A DNA stretch of 64,000 bases from Cydia pomonella (GCF_033807575.1 NC_084713.1:12216703-12280702), one strand, 5' to 3'; counted from the first letter of the stretch, positions 22,663 through 34,876 are shown. The notes: generated by a model not told the origin, from the letters alone. Made by a program: numbers and translations.

Positions 22663-23648
22663 CGAGCCTTTGCTCCGTGGTCGTTAGTGCTAGTAAGATG
22701 AAATTTGGCATGGACATATAAATCAATAAAGCCGACAAATTCGTACAATAAAATCTAAAAAAAAATTGTAGGGTATCTCCCCTACACGTAAAGTGGGAGT
22801 GTTTTTTTTTTTTGCTTCAACCCTACAGTGTGGGGTATCGTTGAAAACGTATTTCAAAACTAATAGGGGTCTTCAACAAACATTTTTTGATAAAGTGAAT
22901 ATATTCGGAGGTAATCGCTCCATAGAAAAAAAAATGTGCCTTCCCCGTCTAACTTTTGAACCATAGCTCCAAAAAATATTTAAAAAAAAATCGTGAAAGT
23001 AGAGCTTAAGAAAGACATTAAATAAAAACTATAGCGGACATGATCAGTTTAGCTGTTTTTGAGTTATCGCAAAAAGTTTCCCCTTCATTGTAAAAAGACG
23101 TACAATCAACGTACAACAATGGATTGTTAAAGTTATTTGGCATTATTCATGTAAATAAGCTTAAAATTTCAGATAAAAAATTTCTTATTTTACTCATTCT
23201 ATTTTTATTTAATATTTAATTTGTCTAAAACAATTTCATTGGCTGTATGAGTAAAGCCGTTGACTATTGACAGTTTTAGAACGAAAGAATAAAAATTAAA
23301 AAGTAAGAGGCAATCCTGCTAATTTTATACATATTCATATTCGTTTATTGCACTCATGTACGATGCATTATGTTTAGCACTTTTTACTATATAGAAATCT
23401 AAATGTTTTTCGCTATGGGATATTTATCTTTAGACATGCAAAGTCTCCGATTGCAAGTAAGTCTGTTACTTTAATTAGGTACTCATTATGCAAATTTGCG
23501 TATTTATTTAACTCGGGTGAAAAGTACTGTTTCATCCCTTGGTTAACAATCTACTTTAAGCTTCAGTTTAGCTTATTGTGACGGAAGAGTACGAGTAACT
23601 ACGGAACCCTACATTGAGCATGGCCCGACATGCTCTTGGCCGTTTTTT
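22577..23648 (+). repeat. Dispersed repeat with (CTGT)n block, copy 2
   Basis: Collinear with 4555-5300: GGGTTCCGTAGTCCCC head, (CTGT)n at about 22627-22662, CCCCTACACGTAAAGTGGG, and the GGCCCGACATGCTCTTGGCC end. At about 23100-23467 it holds roughly 365 bp absent from copy 1, so one copy has gained or lost a block. Confidence 0.8.
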
Positions 23649-23861
23649 TTCTATATTATTTGGTTTGGTTGTGCAAGGTAGGTAATAATATTATCTAATG
23701 ATATCACATTAACATGCACTCATCATATTATGTTGAGTATTTATGTTCATTATGGATAAAGATAACATTAGGCTCTCAAAATAAATTCAAATCATAAATT
23801 GTTAAATTTTTAATCGATCTCCTAAATCCTCTTATTCCACAATATTGTTTTGAGCGTTCCG

Positions 23862-24086
23862 TACAGTCAGCATCAAAAGTAACGGATGAAACAACGCGCC
23901 AAAAGTATCTGATATTCTGGATAACTTTTCCAAATATAGATAAATCTCTAAAGTTGACATTCAAAAGTATATCTTTTATCGTCTTTATTGTTCTACATAT
24001 AGAACCACCACATTTTGTTAAGCTGTTACAGAATCGTAGATACTTTTGAAACCTTGTTTGATCCGCTACTTTTGATGCTGACTGTA
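23862..24086. mobile_element. TACAGTC-family MITE
   Basis: About 225 bp with terminal inverted repeats TACAGTCAGCATCAAAAGTA. Subterminal blocks GTATCTGATATTCTGG and GTTTGATCCGCTACTTTTG are shared with 39895-40121, which is inserted in the opposite orientation. The open frame over it is not meaningful. Confidence 0.85.
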
Positions 24087-25284
24087 CAACACCTCAACAC
24101 AATTTAGAATGTATCGATCGACTTGTTTTCGTGTTTTGGGTGAATAAACTCGAAAAAAGGAATTGAGACAAATTTGCATGTCGATTCAGATTGAGTACAA
24201 AACAGGATTAGATTGAGAACTTGTCACAATAATGGGTACTTAGTTTATTTCATTATAGCTAAATACAAAATAGAATTTTATCAGTTTTATTTTTCCTCAA
24301 AGATACTGCTCCTAAAAATACGTGTTAGGTATTAATTAACCTACCTCATTGACTTTGACATTATGTCTAGAAAAATGTACTTAAATCGTTTATTAGCGCA
24401 TATCTTATAAATTATGAACATTTATGAAATTTAAAATACTTAGAGCTTCTTACCGAGAAAAAAAAAACGAACAATAATAATTATTTGACGTACACTCGTT
24501 TGACGTCGCGCGCGCAATATTTATGACTTGTGTTGCAAAAGTCTCCCCCATGATCTTAGTGTGCCACATGTCATCGGTCCACCGTGTTGGTTGCCTTCTG
24601 CGGCAGCGTCTTGCCGTATAGTACGCGAACGGCTCTAGCGCGTAAGGGCATATAATATATACCTATAATAGAATATTATTCTATACTTAGATCAAAATAA
24701 TTTATTACCAATTAATAAACTTGCGGACATTTCATATTTTTTGTATGTATTAATTTTAAATATAATTCTCTATTATACACAGTATGCCGGGACCAAGATC
24801 TTGCCATCTATCTGCTAGATGATTAAGGCAATAAAATTATCAAAGCTGTAATTGACAGCAATTTGACCTAAATTAATTATTGGTAACCAATTAAATTGGC
24901 CCAATTAGTGAAGCTTGTTTCGCTTTGACTGCCAAACGTTTTGTATCAAACTCACAATTATTATTAAGTTGGTTAAAAAGATTCAGTTTACATTATTTCC
25001 ATTAATTAAGAGGGGCATAAAGCCAGGAAATTAGAAGGAAATAAAATACATGGTACGCCGCGCAAACTTGCGATGGAGATATGGCCGTTGCGCGGGTGTT
25101 TGCCTTTCATCTCAATAAGTCTGAAAATATACTTATGTTTATAATTTTGTAGCCAGTAGCTTGATCTTGATAATATGATAAAAATGTAAGTAATAGTGTT
25201 TTCGTTTTCTTTCTGTGAAATAACCATACTAGCTTCCAGTAGAACTGACACAAGAGAACATCATGTTCTCGTTTGATTGAATTA
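24087..25284. other. Intergenic, nothing recognised
   Basis: AT-rich with one GC-richer patch at 24500-24650. No gene or repeat family supported. Confidence 0.45.
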
Positions 25285-25425
25285 TTTTAGTTTTGGACAC
25301 TTAGAGACCTTATACACCTCTAAGATTTTATTTTATTTTAAATTTCATTTTATTTTAATACCTATTTTAATGATTTGGACACTTAGAGACCTGTACATCT
25401 CTAAGTCAATTTAAATTTATAATTT
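25285..25425. repeat. Minisatellite units, left flank
   Basis: Two units of about 85 bp, each with GACACTTAGAGACC and a TACACCTCTAAG/TACATCTCTAAG partner. Together the two halves form a short stem. Units resume at 26985-27170 beyond the pogo-like element. Confidence 0.65.
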
Positions 25426-25727
25426 AGTTTTATAGGTAGGCACTCCTTATGAATAATATGTAGTCGCGTTTATGTGGCGCTATGCCGTCTTTAATGTAAC
25501 TTACAAGCACAAATGTTGTATCTCATAATTTTTTTATTATATTTATATTAATACAACCCGGCAGCTTGAGCATGTCACTTACGGTGGCGTCGTTGATCGG
25601 GTCGCCACTTTCCCGAATGAAGGTTGAGGGAGGCGATGGCTGAGATACACGTCATACTCGTGAACGGGTGCTGTTTGTGGAGATCGGTCTGTTTAAGCTT
25701 ACACGGGGTACAGGTTATGTTAAAGTA

Positions 25728-26890
25728 CCGTAAAACGGTCCTACTTTGCTCCCCACCAGGTAAATGTGCTCCAATTTTGTATTAAGTTTATGGCCCTTAT
25801 AAGTCGATGTCTATGGTTCATACAGCAAAATTTCCGAACGCATTTGTTACACTGGACTATTTAGTTGGCAACACTGAATGTCAAAATTTCGTTCCGCCAT
25901 TTTCTCTTTCTGTCAGATGTCACCGAGTGCCGCTACGAGAATTCGTTTAAAAAATATTATGAGAAAAAGTGACTTCCATCTGAAAAAGTTATCATCGATT
26001 ATCGACATCGAAGTATGTTTTGATGTATTCATATATATAATAAGCTACCCATTTCTTGCAATATTTCTAGCCGTTTCAAATTTTTTCGACGCTTAACCTC
26101 AAATTATTTTTCAAGTACCTACTTTGCACCACGTGTTGGGGTAACTTTGATCCTGGAGCATAGTTACCTCATGAAGTGAATTATGTTTATAAATCCTACA
26201 ATATTATGGCATTTTGAATCAAATAGTATTTTTGTTTACAGCAAATCATGCCACGGGCTTATAGAAAAAAGGTGGGAGCTCGTAGTTATAAAAATTATTC
26301 GGAGGACACATTGCAAGAATGTCTGAGAATGTGGGGAGCAAAGTAGGACCGTTATTGAAAGTGGGAGTTCCTATGAGGAAAGTGTTCACATGACCACTCA
26401 CGACTCCTCTTCTGATCTGGCTTCACTCGGTGACTTGATAGATAGTGAACCGGAAACTAGTTTTCTAACCAAACAACCTACTAAATGTATTAGAAACTTC
26501 AAGCCACTTGTAAAGGCTTTGGGACAAAATTTGGGACAGGATTTTTCCTAAAATTTACTTAAAAATGTGCACGTATGATTGTAAATTGTGTATTGTTTTA
26601 TTGATGATGGTGTAAAACTGCACCAAACGCTTTAAAGTATTAATTTTGGGACAAGTTAAATTCAGAGGCAAAGTTACCCAAACAATGGGTAACATTGCTC
26701 CTAAATTAAAGTTTTTATATATATACGAAACGTGATTTAGGCGTTATATGAGCATTCTGTTACGATAGTAGGGATGATCTACTTTCAAATGAAGTATATA
26801 AAGACATTACATACTATATTAATTTTTAGAAAAAAAAGAAATTACAAAAATTTGGAGCAAATTTTGGTGCAAAGTAGGACCGTTTTACGG
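25728..26890 (+). mobile_element. Pogo-like transposon deletion derivative
   Basis: About 1.16 kb between inverted ends CCGTAAAACGGTCCTACTTTG and its complement, flanked by TA on both sides (25726-25727 and 26891-26892). That is the target duplication of Tc1/mariner/pogo elements. Inside, an acceptor-like TTTGTTTACAG is followed by an ATG at 26248 and a short frame MPRAYRKKVGARSYKNYSED, resembling the N-terminal Psq-type helix-turn-helix of pogo/jerky transposases. It stops at 26344. At about 26357-26551 another frame gives an acidic tail (HDSSSDLASLGDLIDSEPET) like a transposase C-terminus. The DNA-binding CENP-B-like and DDE catalytic regions are absent. The element is therefore non-autonomous. 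Confidence 0.65.
26248..26346 (+). pseudogene. Transposase N-terminal remnant (pogo-like)
   Basis: A frame of 32 codons beginning MPRAYRKKVGARSYKNYSED and ending LQECLRMWGAK before TAG. The pattern MPR.Y..K.......Y....L is the usual start of pogo/Tigger/jerky-type proteins (Psq helix-turn-helix). The stop falls inside a terminal-repeat-like string (GGAGCAAAGTAGGACCG), so the deletion junction created it. Confidence 0.5.
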
Positions 26891-26984
26891 TATGTAACTT
26901 TACTTTTGAGTGACATTAACGTGAGACACTTCATTCGGTTCTTGTCTGTTTTAATTTTTTGTCTTTTAATTATTTATATAAGAA

Positions 26985-27170
26985 TTCAAGCCTTGGCGAC
27001 CCTCTACATCTCTAAGGATAATTTAATATCTTTTTTATATTTTATCTCTGACACTTAGAGACTTATACATATCTAAAGAATTTTAGTATTTTATGGTTTT
27101 ATTTTTTTATCATAGTTTTTTTTGTGTAATTTGACATTTAGAGACAGTATACATCTCTAATAAAGTATTT
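26985..27170. repeat. Minisatellite units, right flank
   Basis: Three degenerate units with GACACTTAGAGAC / TACATCTCTAA pairs at about 27005, 27050 and 27130, matching the units at 25285-25425. Confidence 0.6.
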
Positions 27171-27224
27171 ATTATTTCATAGATTCGATATTTGTAATTG
27201 TTTTTTTTTTTAATTTATTGTTTG

Positions 27225-27280
27225 TAAAAATGGACATGTAAAAGTGCCCCTGTGGCCTATTTGCTGAATAAATGTTTGAT
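27225..27280 (+). repeat. Retroposon 3'-end fragment
   Basis: AAAGTGCCCCTGTGGCCTAT followed by TTGCTGAATAAATG, a common lepidopteran retroposon terminus. Confidence 0.45.
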
Positions 27281-27426
27281 ATTTGTCCATCAGATCCCTC
27301 GGTTATAATACTAGCTATTTAACACCTATATACTAAATAACACCTGTATATCGTTATATACTTATATCTGAAAATAAATGAAAATTAGACATGTTTTCTT
27401 CATTGCTTTATTCTATTAAGTCAACT

Positions 27427-27711
27427 TTAACCTTTTAAGCACTTTTTTTTGGTCTGCTCTTGCAAATATAGTCCAGTTTCAGTGTGAATTTTTCCATTGC
27501 ATTTGCCCTTGATTAAAAGGTGTAAAAGTTCCGTTAGCCTCCTCTTAAGCCGCATTAAATTTATCTGTCGTCTTGTACATTTAATATGATAGGTAGTATT
27601 AACATTTCTCTGATGCGGTTGTTGTGTCGCATCACAAGATTCACAATTTCGAGATTCGCGATTCCGGTCTGCCTTAAGATGGGTGAGGTGGTCGGCGCAG
27701 CGATACGGCAC
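27427..27711 (-). CDS. Unrecognised cysteine-containing open frame
   Basis: A 94-codon minus-strand frame. The peptide has RNCESCDATQ, then TTYHIKCTRR and a basic stretch (RLKRRLTELL). The spacing C-x2-C...TTYHxKC is faintly like the cysteine-rich C-terminus of piggyBac-type transposases, but the following cysteines are missing and I do not claim that identity. There is no start context, promoter or neighbouring gene. It may be a decayed transposase end or chance. Confidence 0.2.
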   Translation of the reverse strand: MPYRCADHLTHLKADRNRESRNCESCDATQQPHQRNVNTTYHIKCTRRQINLMRLKRRLTELLHLLIKGKCNGKIHTETGLYLQEQTKKKCLKG

Positions 27712-27719
27712 ATAACTGA

Positions 27720-28680
27720 TCCGTTATCCGACTAGTGTACATGCGCCACTAAAAAAAAACCATTGCAGTTGCATTGATTGAGTGAACTCTCCGAGAGCCA
27801 AGACTATTTAACAAAAAAATGCGTCAAAATACGTCAAACAGATGTGAACAATAGTCATCAAGATATAGAGCACCACAACAGAACACGTCAGACAAATCGG
27901 AATGCGTCCTTAATCCAAAAATGACACCATTTTATTTGGCGGCATTCTGAAGTAAAAGAAATATGTATGTTGGCGACGGGAGGGACCTTGCCTAATCTGC
28001 CGAGACCGAAGCTGTCGAATCCAAAGAGCATATAATCACTACGTTTTAAGAGACGGGACTTCCATACTAGCGAGTGGACTCAGTTTGATTCGCAAATCAT
28101 TACCAAAATCTACGACAAAGAACTGTCAAGGAACCATAATACCAACATAACCGATTTAAATAGTGTAGTACGCTACACGCTTGCGATTCTTATCGATATC
28201 GATAAAATGGGGAGGGTTGAAACATAGGCTCCTGTCTACAAATTTTGTACTCGAAATCAGATTAGCATAGAGTCCACATTTAAGTTGTATGTTATATAGT
28301 GGATAGGTCGGGCTTAATGTGGACCCGAATTATTTTAATACAGTTTTTAAGTCGTGTTTTTTATTTTTTATTTAAAGCTTTATTTTCAAAAAGTTCTGCA
28401 CATACATGTTTCAATAAATGTTACTTTTCTATGGGAAGATGTATCGTCAGGTCTTCGTTCCCAACAAATTTGACCCACTGCCTGCATCTGAAAACATACA
28501 GCCTTGGACAAACATGACTTTATCTTCAGTTTATATTCCAAGTATTTGCTAATGAGATGATCAACTGATTATTTAGCGCTAATATGCATCTAAAAATCAT
28601 GTTTTTTCGGCATCCAGTTATCAACAACCCTTTATCAATGCTCTAACTTTTTATGTATTTATATGTCTGTTAATCATGAG
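27720..28680. other. Intergenic, nothing recognised
   Basis: A 72-codon frame at 28299-28517 has no recognisable motif. No repeat family identified. Confidence 0.4.
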
Positions 28681-28903
28681 AACCGGTCTGGCCTACTGGG
28701 CAGTAACCCTGCCTATGAAGCCGATGGTCCCAGGTTCAAATCCTGGTACGGGCATTTATTTGTGTGATGCGTATTTGTTCCTGAGTCATGTGTGTTTTCT
28801 ATGTATTTATATGTATATATCGTTGTCTAAGTACCCACAACACATGTCTTATTGAGCTTCCTATGGGATTAAGTCAATTTGTGTAATAATGTCGTATAAT
28901 ATT
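28681..28903 (+). mobile_element. tRNA-derived SINE
   Basis: Same family as 49318-49590. The head is CCGGTCTGGCCTACTGGGCA, box B is GGTTCAAATCC, and the body has TTTGTTCCTGAGTCATG and TCGTTGTCTAAGTACCC. It ends near AATTTGTGTAATAATGTC. It has several substitutions, so it is older than the 49-kb copy. Confidence 0.85.
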
Positions 28904-30534
28904 TTTTATTGATCACAAAAAGAGAGATTAATTTACTTACATTTCAGATTAATATATTAAATAATTACTAGATTAAAAAAATGTCAAATAATGACCATTA
29001 ATGCATAGATGATAGATAATTTTCCACTGAAAATCTTCGACGAATTAATTTTGTGTCATATTGCATGCAAGTTCACAGGAAATTTCACATATTTTATTTA
29101 ATTACACTGATATACAAATAAACTTACAATTATCGATAGTTTTAGTACATCCCTAGTTCACAACTAAAAATAATATAAAATATCAAATTTTCGATGTGTT
29201 TAAAGCCTGCTGCACCAAAATAAGGTCAAAAGTAACTAAAGCAATACGTACCGGTCTTTATCCAAGGGAAATTTCGCCATAAAATCCCTTTTTCGTGATT
29301 TTATTGAGTGGCTCGCTTGCCACATATTTCACACTTAGTGACCCGTTTTCTCGGTGGCATTGTAACAAAGTCGCTCTTTACTCTGATCACGGTTCACTAT
29401 TTTCGATATTTTCACTAAATAATAAAGAAATTGCATGAAATATCCGAACAAAACATTGAAGCCTTCATAACAAACAACACAATTAGGCTGACAGTTGACT
29501 TGACGTATACTTGACAGAATAAATAGCACTGACGTTTTATTTTTCTTCGTTGGCAAAGATTTGCGAAACAAGTTCCATACAAAACTTATTTTGTTCCTAG
29601 TTGCGTCAGCCTGGTCGAATCAGAGAAAGATAAAACTCGTGCCTTACACACTTCATACAGAGTTGAAAATAAATCGTTATTCTACAGTAGTTAACAACCT
29701 ATGTGCATTTAAGTTATGTTTTACTCGCAAAGATGACATTTATGCTCATTGAATCCGACCAAAAACTAAACCCTAAAGGCCTTTGGCTGTCTTTACAGGA
29801 AAGACGGGAAATTAATTCCTTGTTTGCAGCAGGAAACAGGATGAAAATAGACAGAAGAATGCGAGTATTTACAAAGGTAGTCGTCGGTAGTCGCTTTGCG
29901 CAGAAGAGGATATCGGGGGTCTCCCCTATCCCTATCCGCAATAATCTATCTCAATATTATTCTTAAAAGTCCCGATGTCCTTTTAACATTTTCGCCGCCA
30001 TGTCAATGAAGTAATAATGTGTCATCAACGCCGTGTCAAAAATTTCACGTAGACAACCCGTATAGCATATCAAGTCTGGCGTGTTGGGCACGAAATGTAC
30101 TTGCTTTATTATATCAAGTCAATGGCGGTAAAAAGGTTAAAAGGACAAAATCAAATCGAATTATAATGGAATAAAATGTGTTTTCGAATTCAAAACTGCA
30201 AAAACGACTCCTGACATACATGAATGTTGAATCTAATGTAAGTTACTCTATTATATACAAAGTCCGTTGATTTGCTTTGAATCATAATGAATACCTACAA
30301 AAAGTTTAGTTTGCTGAATACATCAATTTTTTGCGTTTATTCTGTTTAAAATGTAAAGAAAATAATTTCGTTATAGACAGTTAATTATTAACCATGACCA
30401 CAGCATACTGGGATTATTTCCAAACTCTGTTTTCATATATGCAATCGAATATATATGGCAATAACTTTGATTCGTTTTTATAAATATTTCAACGGTTTAA
30501 CAACATAACTACATTACTGAAACTCATAATTTAA
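28904..30534. other. Intergenic with weak coding remnants
   Basis: At 29250-29360 (-) is a possible THAP-type zinc-finger remnant, described in the findings. Overlapping short frames at 29561-29966 are open on both strands. None is strong enough to call a gene. Confidence 0.35.
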
Positions 30535-30907
30535 CAAAAAGCTACAAAACAATGCATGTAGGTAGCTTTGATCTGATCGATTGAATATTTACCTCCTACG
30601 ACACAATTATTACTATAATTATGTAAGAGTAGTGCAAAACAGTTCACAATTAAAAATAATTTTCTATCAAACGTTACAAAACCAACATATTTGTACCCCA
30701 TTACAGAAAAAGGGAAGACAAAAAGCTACAAAACAATGCATGTAGGTACGTAGCTTTGATATGACCGATTAAATACTTACCTCCTACGACACAATTATTA
30801 CTATTAACTTGTAAGAGTAATGCAAAACAGTTCACAATTAAAAATAAGTTTCTATCAAACGTTACAAAAACCCTAAATATTTCTACCCCACTACAGAAAA
30901 AGGGAAG
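30535..30907. repeat. Direct tandem duplication, 184 bp x 2
   Basis: Units 30535-30718 and 30719-30907 share CAAAAAGCTACAAAACAATG, CCTCCTACGACACAATTATT and TTTCTATCAAACGTTACAAA, with perhaps 8-10% differences by eye. No gene; the minus-strand frame over unit 2 is not conserved in unit 1. Confidence 0.9.
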
Positions 30908-31689
30908 TTCAGATTTATATGTGGCTGGGCAAGTGGGCATATCCAATGTCCGTGTCGTGCGTTCCTTCATGGGGTCAAAAGTACTTATAATTTTAACATT
31001 TCGTAGACATTTATGAACACTTTAAAATCTATAACACCGTATGCACTGCTTGGCGGTGCAATACTTTCTATTAATTGACTAAGAAACGTCGCGACACATG
31101 TACGAACAAAACAAAACATATAGAAAGCAAAAATAAATAGGTAGGTCTTAATAGACACTACTATTTACTGAAGCAACCGCTGCCTGAACGGCTATTGCAT
31201 TGCAACCTCGGTCATTTTATTAAACGCTCTTAAAACAAAGTACACGTGTGTTTGTTTTGTACTACAATAAACATGAGAGCGCGCTCGTTTCCGTTTCCCG
31301 TTCCGGTTTTGTATTTTTCCGGCCCTATTCGCCGTATATTTTTCACCTAAGATAGTGGATTTTGAGTGTTCGTTTGAAACACTAGTTATTAGTTCTTCAC
31401 TGTTTATTTGTTGATATGTTTCTGTCTCTATTTTCTCCGATCAAAAGAACACCTGCTGGAGACGTATTGTGTGATTCTTAAAATATTTCTCCTTTCCTTC
31501 TGGCTTGGTGCCTCCTTCGTACCAATAAATAAGTGTGCACGCGATCGAAATGTAGCATTCTTTGGCTATGCCTCCTGCCAACGTTAGTCACAAAACCACA
31601 AAATATCTATAAGAAAAGTTTTATAACTTAAAATGTTTTAATTGTAACAGATTAAGTAGGCTGTGTTTTACCTTTATACTCAGCCGTTC

Positions 31690-32017
31690 AGGTGGTACGA
31701 TTTCCATACAAAAAACAATTGCGTTTTGTTAGGTCATTACACACTCTTCTTCTTTTTCTTCTTCTTCCTGCCCTTATCCCATGTTATGTGGGGTCGGCAC
31801 AACATGATGGTCTTCACTTCCATTCTCCTCTATCTTTCGTCACCTCAGCACTCACTCCGTTCTTTCTCACGTTGAGTCTACCATCCGCTCTCCGTCCATC
31901 AACATTCATCCCTAACACTATTACTACCGAAAGTAGATGTGCACATATTTATGCAGTAATAGAGTGTAATAACTTAATAAAACGCAATTCTTTTTTGTAT
32001 GGAAATCGAACCACCTT
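31690..32017. mobile_element. TIR element carrying a second repeat
   Basis: Inverted ends of about 50 bp, starting AGGTGGTACGATTTCCATAC and continuing through AACAATTGCGTTTTGTTA, with the complement at the right. The interior (about 31745-31915) is a C/T-rich segment with CCCATGTTATGTGGGGTCGG, a common lepidopteran repeat phrase. Hence one repeat probably inserted in, or was captured by, another. The 170-codon frame here is not a gene. Confidence 0.7.
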
Positions 32018-33865
32018 AACTGCTTCAAATAAGTATTTATTCCTTCTCCTAATTGTCGTTACTATACTCGGTATCACGTGGCCGCTATTCAAGCAACTAA
32101 CAAGGATTGTGGATACAATTTATGTAGGTATCGTTACAAATAAACCATGCTGTTTTTTACGGTACATTCGGTGCATTCTGAGCTATTTAACAAAAAGGAA
32201 TTAGAAACAAATAATAAATGAAATAAGAAGTTAATATTAAGCAAACGGCTGTACGAGTACCTACTAATTTAAATTTCTAAACCTCTCAACACATTCACGC
32301 GCTGTTCAGAAAGGCTTGTTTTAGCATATTAACGTGGAATAATAAAGCCTGATGAAACGTTATTTGCAAGTCGACTCAAAACAAAGTGGTGTCGCCCACG
32401 ATGTATTGGCGGGATAAAAAAGGGTAGGTACTTACGCAATGCCAGCGAAAATATATGACGGAGATTTAAGGTAATCCTAACAAATATATTCAAAAGCACC
32501 TCTATACAGACCGACTGACATTAGCTTCATTGAAATAATCATACAGTGATTGTTATTTTTTGTTTACGTATTAACAATATAGTTTACAAAATGTAAAGAA
32601 AGGAAAATATCAATACATATCTGAAAGAAAAATGGTTATCAAAATATAAAGTGTGTCCTTTCAGTGACTAAAACTTTTACGAAAGTCAACTATTAATTAA
32701 GCCATGTCTAGCCGAAGCTGAAAAGCGAAATCTGGACTTTTAACAACGCGGCAATTTCGAGGGAATTAGTACTCTTTGGGTGACGTTCCCCTTTTAGTAA
32801 AACTAATTTCGTAGAAGTAAACGGGCGTTTAAAAGGCTTTTTTTAGAAATAAGAGTCTGCCTAAAACTTTGGGCATGCTGAGGGGAATACAATAATTGGG
32901 TTTTATGTAAGTAGAAGCTTGTTTCTCTCTTTCTGTCTCTTGAAGACTGTTGAGTCTGGCATACAGTTTACCACATAAAAATAGAACTCAAGCAAACAGT
33001 AGTATCTCTTTTTTAGGTTTCCGTACCAAAAAGCTACAAAAGGAACCCTTATTTCGTCTTAACCACGCTTGCTGTACATAATAAATCCAACTAGTTTTTT
33101 ATCCTATTTCTATGGCAACCCCACACTTTTGGCGTTGAATTTTGGCATTTTTTTATTATTGTGAGGATTAGTACACAATTGGTACTAAATTTATACTTAC
33201 TTAAAATACCTGTGTAGTTTAAGAGTATAAGCTAAATGAATTTGAGTTTGTTGTATAACATCTTACCAGCAACCCCTACCCAATTCCAGCTTAAGTATTT
33301 ACTTTTTCAGCATATGAGAGGTTAGAGAAATTAGTACTCACAATTTTGTTCTCAATTAAGTAAATTTTAGTTTAGTTTAATACAGGAGGTATAATATAAA
33401 CAGATGCTGGTGAATGATACTAAATCGTGGTAACAGTATAAATTTTGTACGCATCAATTCCACCAGGAGGTATATCATATCACTAATATCTTGACGAGAA
33501 GATATAAGTAACTTGCAGGTTTTATTTGATTGATCACAATTTACCTAAATAAGTCGTACTTAAATTTAAGCGTTTAAGTATGTAACTTATGTTTAAGTAT
33601 GAAACTTATATATAAGTGAGTCTCTTCTGCAGAACAAAAATGGGAGTTAGAGCCGGACAAAAAACTTTGTCAGTAGAAAGAGGCGCTAAACTCAAATTTT
33701 CTATGTGAATATTAACCTTCGCGCCTACATTTTTTAAATTTGCCGCTTTGTTCTACTGACTGCCTCTGTAGCTGCCTATGGGGTGGGCAAGCGTCTAAAA
33801 TAAAGTAATCAAGCTGTTTTCACTTCTCTTAACTGACGGATTTTGCTCACTCGTAAGTAGTTTTT
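32018..33865. other. Intergenic with repeat scraps
   Basis: Near 33013-33060 is a head fragment of the GGGTTCCGTA-type repeat (TTTCCGTACC...GGAACCC). At 33670-33775 a weak inverted repeat (GTCAGTAGAA / TTCTACTGAC) suggests a worn MITE. Nothing else recognised. Confidence 0.4.
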
Positions 33866-33960
33866 TTATGATAGAGGAGGCAAACGAGCAGACGGATCAC
33901 CTGGGGGTAAGCGATTACCGCCGCCCATGGGCGCCTGCAACACCAGAGCTCTTAAGTTTT
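33866..33960 (+). repeat. Common lepidopteran dispersed repeat fragment
   Basis: Contains GAGGCAAACGAGCAGACGG, GTAAGCGATTACCGCCGCCC and GGGCGCCTGCAACACCAGAG, phrases found throughout moth and butterfly genomes. Confidence 0.65.
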
Positions 33961-34642
33961 TAGATCCGCTTTTTACATTCAAGCCCCGTTGATTCGTGTT
34001 CTTCTATCACTATCTCTGAGCGTAAGCGTGAGCGGGATGGATATGCATGCTTGGGACCGCGGATATCATGTTTTTGAATATTAATTCGTAGTAAGTTTTA
34101 ACAAAAAAAGTACAATCGACGAGTTCCTTCAAAAATTAAATTTGGTATTTAGAAGTTTTGAAATTTTTAGCTTGGCATGTTTTTTTGAAAATGAACTACT
34201 TATACAATTTATTTACCTCAAATGTACTGAGCCGAACGCCGAAGTAAACGAATAAAAAAAAACACACTGTTTACTATGTCAATTTAGATGCCAGATAAAA
34301 TGTATAAAATTAAACGGAATACATGAGGGTATTGTACATACATGGCAGGATTGAAATATCGGCCACACCCGTACTATCATTCATCGGCACGGTAATGGAC
34401 TCGTTCTCGTCACCCCGTGTCTGACGACTGTTCGCAAATACAATGCCACATCCCGCATGCCACGTGCCCTTTTCTCATGACAGCAATTCTCTTCGTATTT
34501 TTTTTAATGTTCGTGATGTATGCAGAGCCCCTAGCTATATAAAAAAACAAAACAGAAACAGAGCCGTATTCGTATAAATCGCTCACGTATTAATATGACT
34601 AAATGAATGTCGTGTCGTTGAAAAAAATTAGAAGTAGGTAGG

Positions 34643-34780
34643 TACAGTCGAAAGATTTGACATGTGACCCATTTCGTACCTTGTCACAGGGACAATAGTA
34701 TGAGGTCCCTAGCGACTTTCATATTGCTTGTCACTTTGACAAGGTTCGAAATGGGTCACAAATTAAATCTTTTGACTGTA
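34643..34780. mobile_element. Fold-back MITE (TACAGTC ends)
   Basis: Ends TACAGTCGAAAGATTTGA and its imperfect complement, with inner arms GTGACCCATTTCG...CGAAATGGGTCAC. About 138 bp, noncoding. Confidence 0.8.
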
Positions 34781-34876
34781 CTACGTGAAATAGCAGCCTC
34801 TTGGCCTTGGCTTAATGGCTCCTGGTTCTAAATAAGGTCATTTATTTGTATGTATAATATTTGTTCCCGAGATATG

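Noticed and set aside
28681..28760. Functional tRNA gene
   Set aside because: Box A and box B are present, but the acceptor stem is absent and a SINE body follows, repeated elsewhere.
31692..32204. 170-codon + strand frame
   Set aside because: It runs through both arms of a TIR element and a dispersed repeat, so it is open by chance.
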